Assembly (NCBI GenBank): GCA_964580435.1
Contig: CAZOKP010000045.1
Coordinates: 1 to 21,651 of the forward strand
Reading direction: 5' to 3'
Length of the DNA: 21,651 bases
Origin: CAZKEW01 sp964580435
Lineage (GTDB): Bacteria > Acidobacteriota > Aminicenantia > Aminicenantales > UBA8522
How positions within the stretch are numbered: position 1 is the first letter of the stretch; each line of letters starts with the position of its first letter. Both the position numbers and the translations under genes were made by a program. The notes under the pieces were generated by a model that was not told where the DNA came from, ran no database searches, and worked only from the letters and a program-made list of their open reading frames with translations. Of the stretch, positions 14,598-21,651 are shown one piece after another.

Positions 14598-14615
14598 ATC
14601 ATGGAAACGGAGATG
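14598..14615 (-). repeat. Terminal inverted-repeat end, near rsmA stop
   Basis: The minus strand reads CATCTCCGTTTCCATGAT, the same end sequence as the element at 11748 and 21570. It lies 11 bp past the rsmA stop codon. Confidence 0.65.
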
Positions 14616-14626
14616 TGCCCGCCGGC

Positions 14627-15439
14627 TCACTGAGCAGCGGGGACCGAGGCGGTGAGAAGCTCATTTAGGCGGACGAACTGGGCGATGGAGACTTGCTCCG
14701 CTCGGACATCGTCCCGCAAAGAGACTCGTTCCAGAGACTCCTTGATGAGCGGCAGGGAAAATCCCAGGCTCTTTAGGTTGTTGAGCAGGGTTTTCCTTCT
14801 TTGAGCAAACGCTGTCCGCACAAAGCTCTGAAAGTGGTCTCTATCCTTGACGGAATAAAGAGAATCAGGCCTTTTTGTAAGAGAAATGAGGGCGGATTGG
14901 ACAAGCGGTGGCGGGGTGAATGACCCGGGTGCAACCGTGAAGTGGAGCCGGGTTTCAAAATCCATTTGGAGGAAGATGGAAAAGGGGGCATATGCTTTTG
15001 ACCCGGGGCGGGCGACAATGCGTTCCGCCACTTCTTTCTGGAGGAGGAAGACACATTTCAAAAAAAGGTCCTTTTCTTCGAGGGCCTTGAAAAGCAGGGG
15101 CGAAGAAATGACATAGGGCAGGTTGCCGACCAGCTTGACCCTGCCTTTAAACCGCTGCTCTCTGGCCAGCACATCTCGGAAATGTACCCTCAGGGCATCC
15201 TCTTCCAGGACGACGAGGTTGTCTCTTTTTCCCTCCAGCAAAAACGGGACGAGCGATGGGTCCTTTTCTATGGCAATAACCTTGGCGCAATTTAGGGCGA
15301 GAGGGAAGGTCAGCGCTCCCTTGCCGGCCCCGATTTCGATGATGAGCTCGTCTTTTTGGGGAGAGATGACTTCGATGATTTTCCTAAGGACGGAGCGGCT
15401 GGCCAAGAAATGCTGGCCCAGGGCTTTTCTTTTGCTCAT
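14627..15439 (-). CDS. rsmA: 16S rRNA dimethyladenosine transferase RsmA (KsgA)
   Basis: A 270-aa methyltransferase that dimethylates two adjacent adenines in the 3'-terminal helix of 16S rRNA, using S-adenosylmethionine. Signature motifs are GQHFL at 8-12, the SAM-binding loop EIGAGKGALT at 35-44, acidic EKD at 58-60, the NLPY catalytic motif near 105-108 followed by SSPLLFK, and the C-terminal QRRKTLLNNLK. Length is normal and the gene is intact. The ATG lies 3 nt after the stop of the glycosyltransferase gene upstream, so it is the last gene of a three-gene operon with cell-surface enzymes, an unusual partnership for rsmA. GAGGGA/GAGAG upstream is a modest SD. Confidence 0.97.
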   Translation of the reverse strand: MSKRKALGQHFLASRSVLRKIIEVISPQKDELIIEIGAGKGALTFPLALNCAKVIAIEKDPSLVPFLLEGKRDNLVVLEEDALRVHFRDVLAREQRFKGRVKLVGNLPYVISSPLLFKALEEKDLFLKCVFLLQKEVAERIVARPGSKAYAPFSIFLQMDFETRLHFTVAPGSFTPPPLVQSALISLTKRPDSLYSVKDRDHFQSFVRTAFAQRRKTLLNNLKSLGFSLPLIKESLERVSLRDDVRAEQVSIAQFVRLNELLTASVPAAQ

Positions 15440-15442
15440 CTC

Positions 15443-16159
15443 TCAGTCCCTCTTGAATTTGAAAGTCAGGAGAAGCGTCTCCATAAGGGTGCGCACAGTC
15501 AGCTTGGTTTGGCCTTGCTTTCTGTCCAGAAAAATGATCGGAACTTCCGTGATCCTGAAATTCAAACGATGAGCCCGGTCAAGGATTTCCAGAACGATGG
15601 AAGGGCCCACGGAGATCAGTCTGTCCAGGTTGATCTTTTCCAAGACATCCCGCCTGAAGCAACGGAAGCCGGAGGAGACGTCTCGGAGCGGAAGGCCAAA
15701 TCGACGCCGGATATAATTCCTCGCCAGAAAAGTGATGAATCTGCGATAAAGAGGACGATCGGCGTCCTTCCCCCCTTGGACGTACCGGGAGCCGATGACG
15801 AGATCGCTTGTCTTGGCCTGTTCGAGAAGCATCGGAATAAAGCGAGCCTGGTGAGAGCCGTCGCCGTCCATCTCAATGACATAATCGGGCCCCAGGCTGA
15901 GGGATCGCTTGAAGCCTTCGATCCCGGCCAAGCCTCGGCCCCTCTTTTCCTTCCGGGTGAGCAGCCGGATCCGCGTGTCCTCGTCGGCCAGGCGCGCCAC
16001 TATTTCTCCTGTCCCATCCGGCGAATTGTCATCGACAACCAAGACCGAAAGATCGTGCTCCAAAGGAAGGATCAGGATCTCCCGAATCAGAGCCTCGATA
16101 TTTCCGACCTCGTTGTAAGTCGGAATCATGATGACGACTTTGGATCTTTGTCCGGCCAT
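15443..16159 (-). CDS. Dpm1-like family 2 glycosyltransferase (polyprenyl-P sugar synthase)
   Basis: A 238-aa GT-A enzyme. Substrate motifs are PTYNE at 13-17, VVDDNSPDGT at 41-50 and the metal-binding D98-G-D100 in MDGDGSH, which is typical of dolichol/polyprenol phosphate mannose synthases. No C-terminal membrane domain is present, as in soluble Dpm1-type enzymes. It would transfer a hexose from NDP-sugar to polyprenyl phosphate at the inner face of the membrane for later extracytoplasmic glycosylation. It lies between the GT9 gene (stop 7 nt upstream) and rsmA. The SD is weak, and translation is likely coupled. Mannose is inferred from the family, not shown. Confidence 0.9.
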   Translation of the reverse strand: MAGQRSKVVIMIPTYNEVGNIEALIREILILPLEHDLSVLVVDDNSPDGTGEIVARLADEDTRIRLLTRKEKRGRGLAGIEGFKRSLSLGPDYVIEMDGDGSHQARFIPMLLEQAKTSDLVIGSRYVQGGKDADRPLYRRFITFLARNYIRRRFGLPLRDVSSGFRCFRRDVLEKINLDRLISVGPSIVLEILDRAHRLNFRITEVPIIFLDRKQGQTKLTVRTLMETLLLTFKFKRD

Positions 16160-16166
16160 GAAAGGC

Positions 16167-17264
16167 TCAAATGATTTTCTGGATCTCTTGGAAAACCCTG
16201 TCCGGTGTGATTTCCCTCATGCATTTTCCGTCGGAGCAAGTTTGTTTATAACAGGGCGCGCACGGGGAGCCGGAAAAGAGTTTCATCCCGCGGCCGTAGA
16301 GGTCTATTTCCTGGGGGCATGTCGACCCGAAGAGAACGACGACCTTTTTCTTCAGGGCAATGGCGAGGTGCATGGCCAGGGTGTCGGAGCAGACGAGGAG
16401 GTCCATCCTGGAGATGAACCCGGCGAATTCCTGCAGCGAGTTTTCAGCGCCGGTGTTATAGACTTTGGCCCGGCTCTTGCGCGCGAGAAAAAGGTTCAGG
16501 TCTTTCTCCCTCGGGCCTCCGAGAAGAAAGACGCTGGCTCCCGATTCTTGGGTCAAGAGCGAGATAAGTTTCAAGAAATTTTCCGCCGGCCATTGCTTGG
16601 TCTCGAATTTCGTCCCTGCGCCGGTATTCAGGCCGATGGATGGCCTCCGGCGCGAAATTCTGTGCCGTTTGAAGAAAGACTCCGCCTTTGCCTTGGCCTC
16701 ATCAGGAAGATTGAAAATATATTCATCTCGGAGATAAGGAACTTCAGCGATGTCGCAGATGATTTCCTGGTAGGTCTTCTGATTCCGGAAGAATTTCAAG
16801 TCGTCATCCACTCCCAGGCGATAGGCATAATCTGAGGCGGCGTTGAAAATGGTCAGGTTCCCCAGGTCATTCATCCCGAACCCGAATTTTTGACCGGCCT
16901 TGATCATCGTCGCTAAGGAGGTCTGGCCCGGCTCTTTATCGAGAGAAATAAGGACGTCGAATTCTCCGACGAGTAAGGTGAGGACATTCTCCAAGTCATA
17001 GGGATGGAGCCGGTCAATGGAGGGGTTATGCAGAAGAAGTTCAAGGCTCTCTTGATCCACCAGCCAACTGATGTAACTCAGGGGATATTTTCGTTTCAGG
17101 GAAGGGAGAAGGGGAGTTGTCCTCAGGACGTCTCCCTGGGCTCTACACTTGATGACAAGAATTTTTGTGGGGAAAGGTTCGAAGTGGGGGCATCCCCGGC
17201 ACAGGCGCTTGAAAATACAGGGCTTGTCCCCTCGAAAATGGATACATTCAGGTCTAAGCGTCAA
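16167..17264 (-). CDS. GT9 heptosyltransferase-type glycosyltransferase
   Basis: A 365-aa GT-B enzyme of the WaaC/WaaF family, acting on LPS core or other surface glycan at the inner membrane. The core starts at about residue 34 with KILVIKCRAQGDVLRTTPLL. The nucleotide-sugar half has TGAGTKFETKQWP, SVFLLGGPRE, DTLAMHLAIALKKKVVVLFG. Two four-cysteine clusters frame it: C7/C16/C22/C25 before the core and C335/C338/C343/C348 near the end; the C-terminal one is frequent in this family. The start is TTG, with GGAGGAG 10 nt upstream. The N-terminal Cys cluster would be lost with a later start, which supports TTG. It is the first gene of the operon GT9, GT2, rsmA. Confidence 0.9.
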   Translation of the reverse strand: MTLRPECIHFRGDKPCIFKRLCRGCPHFEPFPTKILVIKCRAQGDVLRTTPLLPSLKRKYPLSYISWLVDQESLELLLHNPSIDRLHPYDLENVLTLLVGEFDVLISLDKEPGQTSLATMIKAGQKFGFGMNDLGNLTIFNAASDYAYRLGVDDDLKFFRNQKTYQEIICDIAEVPYLRDEYIFNLPDEAKAKAESFFKRHRISRRRPSIGLNTGAGTKFETKQWPAENFLKLISLLTQESGASVFLLGGPREKDLNLFLARKSRAKVYNTGAENSLQEFAGFISRMDLLVCSDTLAMHLAIALKKKVVVLFGSTCPQEIDLYGRGMKLFSGSPCAPCYKQTCSDGKCMREITPDRVFQEIQKII

Positions 17265-17300
17265 GGTCGATATTCTCCTCCGGACGGGGGCTGATTCTTA

Positions 17301-17329
17301 TTTATGCCATAAGTGGAGGGGGAAGACAA
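17301..17329 (-). promoter_or_regulatory. Putative promoter of GT9-GT2-rsmA operon
   Basis: The minus strand has TTGTCT (17329-17324, 4/6), a 17-bp spacer and TGGCATAAA (17309-17301, extended -10, hexamer 4/6). It leaves about a 30-nt leader with GGAGGAG. It is the weakest of the promoters listed. Confidence 0.35.
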
Positions 17330-17349
17330 GCCCACTGAAATATTCGATT

Positions 17350-17410
17350 GCATCTCGATTTCCGTGATGGGGGCGGGTCCTGTCGCGGTTCACCCCCCGG
17401 CGTCCTCGCG
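17350..17410 (+). repeat. Diverged left end of the dispersed repeat
   Basis: GCATCTCGATTTCCGTGAT, then GGGTCCTGTCGCGGTTCACC and the C6 run, track the copy at 21570-21635 with substitutions and a deleted stretch between the two parts. Confidence 0.55.
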
Positions 17411-17603
17411 GCCCATCATGTTGTTTCCGGAGCCAAAGACTGGGGCATCAAACGCTCGGGCCGGCGGGGGGCCCCCCGAACCACGCCTCCCGCCCCCTTT
17501 ATTAGCGAAGGGCTATAACAAAATTGGAATTGCTTCTGAGATGTTCTCAGTTCTGCTGAATTGAGTGAAAGACCTCCGCCTAGTGATTTTCAGGGCTTTT
17601 TTG

Positions 17604-17612
17604 TGGTATAAG
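17604..17612 (+). promoter_or_regulatory. Extended -10 of acyltransferase gene
   Basis: TGGTATAAG (TGn plus a 5/6 hexamer) ends 10 nt before the ATG. No matching -35 is seen. AAGGA next to the ATG is too close for a normal SD. The transcript leader would be only about 3-4 nt. Confidence 0.45.
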
Positions 17613-17622
17613 TAAAAAGGAA

Positions 17623-18390
17623 ATGGCCAAGGACTTTCATAGCAGCACACAAAAGGAACTGCTGGCGCCCAAAAAATCTCTTTTTTCGAAGTACACCGAT
17701 CTTTTCCTGGGAGAAAAAAGCTTCTGGAAGCTTCTGCGTTTTGAACTCATCCAGTTCTTTTTTTCTGGGGTGCCCGGCGCGCTCGGCCTCTTCCTGCGGA
17801 GAATTTTCTATCCTTGCCTTTTCAAGAGCGTGGGGAAGGGGGCCGTCCTGGGGAGGAACATCACCCTGCGTCATCCTCAAAAAATCTCTTTGGGGGCCAA
17901 CTGTTTCATTGACGATAACGTGGTTTTGGACGCCAAGGGCGAAGAGAACCGCGGCCTCGAGCTCGGCGAGAATGTCTATGTCGGCCGGAACTCCATCCTC
18001 AGCTGCAAAGAAGGCTCCATTTTCATCGGTGACTACTGCAACATTTCGGCCAACTGCAGCCTTCTCTCGGAAACTGAGATCAGGCTGGGCAAATATTGTT
18101 TTCTGGCCGGCCACTGTTATCTAGTGGCGGGAGGAAATCACTCTTTCGACGATGTGAATACGCCCATCATGTTCCAGCCCTCTTTCTCCAAAGGCGGCAT
18201 AGTCATTGCCGATGACGTCTGGCTGGGAGCCGGGGTCATCGTGCTCGACGGCGTCACGATCGGCCGGGGGAGTGTTGTCGGGGCGGGCTCCGTGGTAACG
18301 CAGGCTTTGCCGGAATATTCTGTGGCCGTGGGCAGTCCCGCAGAAAGGATCAGGGACCGGCGGGAAAAAAGACAGGGCCAGCCAGTCTGA
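17623..18390 (+). CDS. Left-handed beta-helix acyltransferase (hexapeptide repeats)
   Basis: A 255-aa member of the LbH/maltose O-acetyltransferase-like superfamily. Hexapeptide repeats run from about 73 to 228 (for example VGKGAVLGRNI, IRLGKYCFLAGHC, VWLGAGVIVLDGVTIGRGSVVGAGSVV), ending in the typical VAVGSPAERIR. H173 in GGNHSFDD sits where these enzymes keep the catalytic histidine. The N-terminal 1-70 is helical with an amphipathic, partly hydrophobic stretch (residues 40-65) that could touch the membrane. It probably O-acetylates a sugar of the glycan built by the flanking glycosyltransferases. It is the only plus-strand gene in this block and converges on the epimerase gene with 8 bp between. 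Confidence 0.88.
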   Translation: MAKDFHSSTQKELLAPKKSLFSKYTDLFLGEKSFWKLLRFELIQFFFSGVPGALGLFLRRIFYPCLFKSVGKGAVLGRNITLRHPQKISLGANCFIDDNVVLDAKGEENRGLELGENVYVGRNSILSCKEGSIFIGDYCNISANCSLLSETEIRLGKYCFLAGHCYLVAGGNHSFDDVNTPIMFQPSFSKGGIVIADDVWLGAGVIVLDGVTIGRGSVVGAGSVVTQALPEYSVAVGSPAERIRDRREKRQGQPV

Positions 18391-18398
18391 CTTTTCCT

Positions 18399-19370
18399 TT
18401 ATTGCAGCCAGCCCTCTGCTTTGTACCAGGACAGGGTCAGATGCATTCCCCGTCCGAAATTAACTTCCGGAGAAAAGCCCAATTCCCTTTTGGCTTTTTG
18501 GATGGATAGAGGCTTGGAATGGAGGAAAAAGCTCAGCTTGGCGCGGTTAAGCGGGGGCTCTCTTCGGAGAGGAGAATACATTTTTTCCAGGGCGAGGGCG
18601 GCCAAGCGCGCGGAAAAAAGGGTAAGACGAAAACGCGGGATTCTTCGTCCGCACGAAGACGCGATCGCCCGGACGATTTCTCTGGCGGTGAAGATTTCAT
18701 CGCCGGCGAGATGATAGATCTCGCCCTTCTTGCCCTTTTCTGCGGCAAGGAGAATACCTCTCCCAAGGTCTTCGATGTAAACGGGCGTCTGCCGCGCCTC
18801 TCCCTTAGTCGCCATGATGAATTTCTTTTGACAAATCGCTTTGATGAGCTTGAACGTGCGCCTGTCGCGAGGCCCATAGGCCCAGCCCGGCCGGATGACG
18901 ACGATATCCATTCCATGCCCGGCGAAACGGAGGGCAGTCTTCTCGCCCTCGAGCTTCGACCGATCATAAACTTGGAGAGGATTCGGGGGATAGTCCTCTG
19001 CGGCCAGATCATCCTTCCTGACAGCACCCAATACGCCGGCGGAACTCAGATGAATGACCCGTTTGACGGCGCTATCACGGGCGGCCTCGAGGACGGCCTC
19101 TGTGCCCAGAGCATTGATCCTGAAGAATTCATCCCGGCCGATGACAGAGGAACCCAGGGCAGAAGCGAGATGGAAAAGAATATCCGCTCCCTTCAGGCCG
19201 TTTTCGAGAGCAGCGCGGTCGCAGATGTCCCCGCTCAGAGTCTCGATTTTCGCTTCCTGAAGAATCTCCCCTCTATGGACCAGGGCCCGGACATCCCATC
19301 CTTTCTTCAACAAGGCATCGATGAGGTGGCTGCCGATAAACCCGGACCCTCCGGTGACGAAAGCGCGCAT
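18399..19370 (-). CDS. NAD-dependent epimerase/dehydratase (extended SDR)
   Basis: A 323-aa nucleotide-sugar SDR. The Rossmann motif is G7-G8-S-G10-F-I-G13, the GD at 47-48 follows beta-3, S109/S110 and Y135-x3-K139 form the catalytic set, and RPGWAYGPRD is the usual substrate loop. The exact reaction (4-epimerase, dehydratase or reductase) cannot be told. The longest frame begins with TTG at 19373, but ATG at 19370 overlaps the upstream GT4 stop as TGATG, a standard coupling junction, so ATG is preferred. It is the third gene of the GT2-GT4-SDR operon and may make or remodel the sugar donor used by those enzymes. Confidence 0.9.
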   Translation of the reverse strand: MRAFVTGGSGFIGSHLIDALLKKGWDVRALVHRGEILQEAKIETLSGDICDRAALENGLKGADILFHLASALGSSVIGRDEFFRINALGTEAVLEAARDSAVKRVIHLSSAGVLGAVRKDDLAAEDYPPNPLQVYDRSKLEGEKTALRFAGHGMDIVVIRPGWAYGPRDRRTFKLIKAICQKKFIMATKGEARQTPVYIEDLGRGILLAAEKGKKGEIYHLAGDEIFTAREIVRAIASSCGRRIPRFRLTLFSARLAALALEKMYSPLRREPPLNRAKLSFFLHSKPLSIQKAKRELGFSPEVNFGRGMHLTLSWYKAEGWLQ

Positions 19371-20524
19371 CAAGATTTGGCCTTATCCAGGACTTGAGCT
19401 ATTTTTTCCAGGTATCTTGGAAGAGTGAATTCTTTTCGCGCCCATTCCGCCGCAGCGCGGGCTCTGTCGCGTGCCTCTTCGCTCTTCAAAGCGAACGAGA
19501 TTCCTTCAGCCAGGGATCGAGCGTCGGGCTCAGCAAGGATGGCGTTCGTCGAGTTCAAAACCTGGGTGTGAGTCCAGAGGTTGGTGGCGACGAGCGGCTT
19601 TCCTGATTTCAGAAACGAATAGATTTTAAGAGGAGTGTTGGTCCCGGCGAGGCGGGGCGAAACGAGAACGTCGGCCAAAGACACATAAAGGGAAATTTGG
19701 GAAGGAGGCAGCCGGTTTACAAAAGTCACTCTTTCTGCCAGCCCGAGTTTCCCGGCCATCTCTCTCATTTCTCCAAGCGCCGTTCCGCTGCCTCCGACGA
19801 GGAGGAAAATCGCTTTCTCTCGGACGTTCCGGGCCGCCTCCAAGAGGAGCGGAATACCCTGGTAGGGCTCGAAGTTGCCGGCGTAAAGGACGATCTTTTC
19901 TCCGTGCGGGGCCAACTCCCTTTTTTTCCGGGAGATCTCCTCTGCCGAGAATTCCTGGCCGGGAAAGTCGAGAAAATTCTCGATGAGGATCGCTTTGCGG
20001 CCGCAGCCCGAGTTGGTGACTTTTTTCAGCAGGTCCTGACAGATGACAATCACGGCCCGGGAATTCCTCAGAACAAGATCTTCCATCTTTCTAAAGACGG
20101 ATATCAGGAAGGGTGACCGGGTGAAGTTGAAATTTTCGAGCTGCTGCGGCAGGCTGGAGTGCATGTCATAGATGTGGGGCTTGCCCCAGATTTTGGCCAG
20201 GACGGAGCCGAAGAAAGCGGCTTCTTCGTGGGAGACGATGATGTCATAATGGTTTGCTGCGAGCTCGAAAGAGGCCCGGAGAAAGAGCAAAAAATCCAGA
20301 GGAATCTTGGCCAGAGAGGGACCGATCTTGACTTTGCGGATAAAGAAAAGATTCGGCGGCCGGATGATTTTTAGGTTCTTCAGGCGGACCTCTTGGCCGA
20401 GAGGGTAAGTTACCAAATTGACAGAGTGACCGAGTTCACCCAAGGACAGGATCCTGAAATAAACGCTTATCGGAGTCCCCCGCGGCTCGAAGAACGGCTC
20501 GGGAGCGAGCATCAGGATTTTCAT
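19370..20524 (-). CDS. Family 4 glycosyltransferase
   Basis: A 384-aa GT-B enzyme. The N-terminal acceptor domain starts MKILMLAPEPFFEPRGTPIS, with the glycine-containing RGTP loop. The C-terminal donor domain has KIVLYAGNFEPYQGIPLLLEA, FLLVGGSG, and SPRLAGTNTPLKIYSFLKSG at the position of the E-x7-E retaining motif (the usual first Glu is not obvious). It acts on lipid-linked sugar at the cytoplasmic face. The start ATG overlaps the upstream GT2 stop as ATGA (4 nt), so it is coupled. Sugar specificity is unknown. Confidence 0.9.
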   Translation of the reverse strand: MKILMLAPEPFFEPRGTPISVYFRILSLGELGHSVNLVTYPLGQEVRLKNLKIIRPPNLFFIRKVKIGPSLAKIPLDFLLFLRASFELAANHYDIIVSHEEAAFFGSVLAKIWGKPHIYDMHSSLPQQLENFNFTRSPFLISVFRKMEDLVLRNSRAVIVICQDLLKKVTNSGCGRKAILIENFLDFPGQEFSAEEISRKKRELAPHGEKIVLYAGNFEPYQGIPLLLEAARNVREKAIFLLVGGSGTALGEMREMAGKLGLAERVTFVNRLPPSQISLYVSLADVLVSPRLAGTNTPLKIYSFLKSGKPLVATNLWTHTQVLNSTNAILAEPDARSLAEGISFALKSEEARDRARAAAEWARKEFTLPRYLEKIAQVLDKAKS

Positions 20525-21513
20525 CGATGTTTTGTTGAGGGATTTTCCCCGGCGTCGGAGTCGATGACCTCCCGGATAAAGTAGATCGCCTTTCCCGAGG
20601 ATTCATGGTAGGCCCGGACCACAATCTCAGCCAGAAGGCCCAGGGTGATGAACTGGATGCCGATGACGATCAGCAGCACTCCCAGGAGAAGAAGAGGCCG
20701 GTTGGCCGAGCTCACCTTGAGTATGAGTCTTTGATAAGAAAGCCAGAGAGAAATGATAAACCCGAGGATTCCACTCACCAGCCCGAGGAGACCGAAGATC
20801 TGCAGAGGCCGCGTGGAATAGCTCAAGAGGAACTTGACGGTCAAGAGGTCCAGGATGACTCGGGTAAACCGGAAAATGTTGTACTTGGATTTCCCGTGCT
20901 GGCGGGGCCGGTGATTCACCTTGACTTCGGCGATGGCGACTCCCATGTGGCTGGCGATCGCGGGGATGAAGCGGTGGAGCTCACCGTAAAGCTTGACATT
21001 CTTGATCACGTCGTGCCGGAAGGCTTTGAGCGTGCAGCCGTAATCGTGAAGCTTGACCTGAGTGGTCCGGGAGATGAGCCAGTTGGCCACGGCCGAAGGA
21101 AGCCGGCGCGTCAGCAACTTATCTTTGCGGCTCTTTCGCCAGCCGCTGACGATATCATATCCTTCCTCGATTTTCTGGATGAGAAGAGCGATATCGGCGG
21201 GGTCGTTTTGGAGGTCAGCGTCCAGGCTGATGATGATTTCTCCCGTGGCATAGTCAAACCCGGCGGAAAGGGCGGCTGTCTGGCCAAAATTTTTTCGGAG
21301 CCGGATGAGCTTGACCCGGCCGTCCTTTTTCTGGATGGCTTTAAGGATCGGCCAGGACTCATCGACGCTCCCGTCGTCGACAAAGATGATTTCAACGGGT
21401 CGCTCAAATTTTCCGGACGCGGAGACGAGCTCCTGGTACAGCTCTTCCAGGTTCTCGGCTTCATTATATACGGGGATGACAATGGAGAGGCTTTTTTGCC
21501 CGGGTTTGTTCAT
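20521..21513 (-). CDS. GtrB/ArnC-like family 2 glycosyltransferase with two C-terminal TM
   Basis: A 330-aa polyprenyl-phosphate glycosyltransferase. The GT-A domain has VIPVYNE at 12-18, VDDGS at 45-49, the metal site D98-A-D100 followed by LQNDP, and RPRQHGKSKYN near 202-212. Two C-terminal membrane helices at about 237-260 and 274-298 anchor it, as in GtrB and ArnC. It would charge undecaprenyl phosphate with a sugar for transfer outside the membrane. It is the first gene of the three-gene operon. The ATG follows an extended -10 by 7 nt and has no SD. Confidence 0.93.
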   Translation of the reverse strand: MNKPGQKSLSIVIPVYNEAENLEELYQELVSASGKFERPVEIIFVDDGSVDESWPILKAIQKKDGRVKLIRLRKNFGQTAALSAGFDYATGEIIISLDADLQNDPADIALLIQKIEEGYDIVSGWRKSRKDKLLTRRLPSAVANWLISRTTQVKLHDYGCTLKAFRHDVIKNVKLYGELHRFIPAIASHMGVAIAEVKVNHRPRQHGKSKYNIFRFTRVILDLLTVKFLLSYSTRPLQIFGLLGLVSGILGFIISLWLSYQRLILKVSSANRPLLLLGVLLIVIGIQFITLGLLAEIVVRAYHESSGKAIYFIREVIDSDAGENPSTKHR

Positions 21514-21520
21514 CCCGGCA

Positions 21521-21549
21521 AATATATCACAAAGGACTCAGGCCATCAA
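21521..21549 (-). promoter_or_regulatory. Promoter of GT2-GT4-SDR operon, leaderless
   Basis: The minus strand has -35 TTGATG (21549-21544, 4/6), a 17-bp spacer and extended -10 TGATATATT (21529-21521, hexamer 5/6). The ATG begins 7 nt after the -10 with no Shine-Dalgarno. Confidence 0.65.
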
Positions 21550-21569
21550 CAGCCTAGAGAAAGGCGCTA

Positions 21570-21651
21570 GCATCTCCGTTTCCGTGATCATTTTGGTTTG
21601 GAATAGGGTCCTGTCACGGCTTACCCCCCGACGAGGCTCGGGATATGTGGC
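21570..21651 (+). repeat. Dispersed repeat, left end, cut by window edge
   Basis: These 82 bp match 11748-11828 with three substitutions and one extra C. The copy sits 20 bp upstream of the GT2 promoter and continues beyond the window. Confidence 0.9.

Larger units (their letters stand above)
14077..14626. other. 550-bp spacer with promoter and repeat modules
   Basis: It contains the radical SAM promoter (14106-14134), a palindromic repeat unit (14172-14248), a degenerate element end (about 14285-14305, atctctgtttcggtgatttt), the shared block (14330-14404), a hairpin CTTCGC-N7-GCGAAG (14449-14467) and a right element end (14598-14615). The 125-codon frame at 14156-14533 is repeat translation. 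Confidence 0.7.
17265..17622. other. 358-bp divergent spacer
   Basis: It holds a putative GT9 promoter (17301-17329), a diverged repeat end (17350-17410), a GC-rich tract with the palindrome G6C6 at 17466-17477, a hairpin CTGAGA-TGT-TCTCAG at 17536-17550 and the acyltransferase -10. I see no gene in it. Confidence 0.65.

Noticed and set aside
20605..21570. 321-codon plus-strand frame opposite the GT2 gene
   Set aside because: Antisense to an intact glycosyltransferase; acidic low-complexity translation typical of a reverse-strand shadow. The same applies to 15356-16174, 16128-16835 and 18519-19397.

Overview
The window is a 21.65 kb piece of a draft bacterial genome. A run of exactly 100 N at 10338-10437 marks a scaffold join. 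The gene content points to a Gram-negative, diderm organism: an outer-membrane beta-barrel protein with a signal peptide, a GT9 heptosyltransferase-type enzyme, polyprenyl-phosphate glycosyltransferases and a putative lipoprotein. Uncultivated Acidobacteriota-like lineages such as Aminicenantes would fit the style of the genes, but nothing here fixes the taxonomy, and that placement is a guess.

Layout. (1) 1-2959, minus strand: a histidine kinase with a large extracytoplasmic TPR-like sensor, followed by its OmpR/PhoB-type response regulator. A third gene may start just off the left edge. (2) 3154-4537, plus strand: a PadR regulator overlapping a HAAS-type membrane protein, behind a promoter with a phased dyad operator. 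(3) 4622-5877, minus strand: an ECF-like sigma factor and its zinc-finger, membrane-anchored anti-sigma factor, divergent from a plus-strand HD-GYP protein (6007-6960). (4) 6957-10935, minus strand: ftsK (broken by the N gap), coupled to a fused LutB/LutA-like iron-sulfur protein. (5) 10997-14076: a small outer-membrane protein, a TolB-like beta-propeller lipoprotein and a radical SAM/SPASM enzyme. (6) 14627-21549: a surface-glycan neighbourhood with two minus-strand operons (GT9, Dpm1-like GT2, rsmA; and ArnC/GtrB-like GT2, GT4, NAD-dependent epimerase) and a plus-strand hexapeptide acyltransferase between them.

Two patterns run across genes. First, several transcription units carry a good sigma-70 type -10 box only 7-8 nt before the start codon and no Shine-Dalgarno sequence. 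This implies leaderless mRNAs and, for the sigma factor, moves the start to a GTG. Internal or downstream genes instead have clear Shine-Dalgarno sequences, including ones that support TTG and GTG starts. Second, four intergenic regions (11.7-12.05, 14.17-14.62, 17.35-17.41 and 21.57 kb to the edge) carry modules of one dispersed repeat family. Its parts are a terminal inverted repeat (catctccgtttccgtgat), a GTCATTGCGAGCG-type palindromic unit whose central hairpin keeps pairing while its sequence changes, and a shared block of about 75 bp. Apparent proteins translated across these modules are artefacts. I see no CRISPR array, rRNA, tRNA, transposase gene or phage gene.
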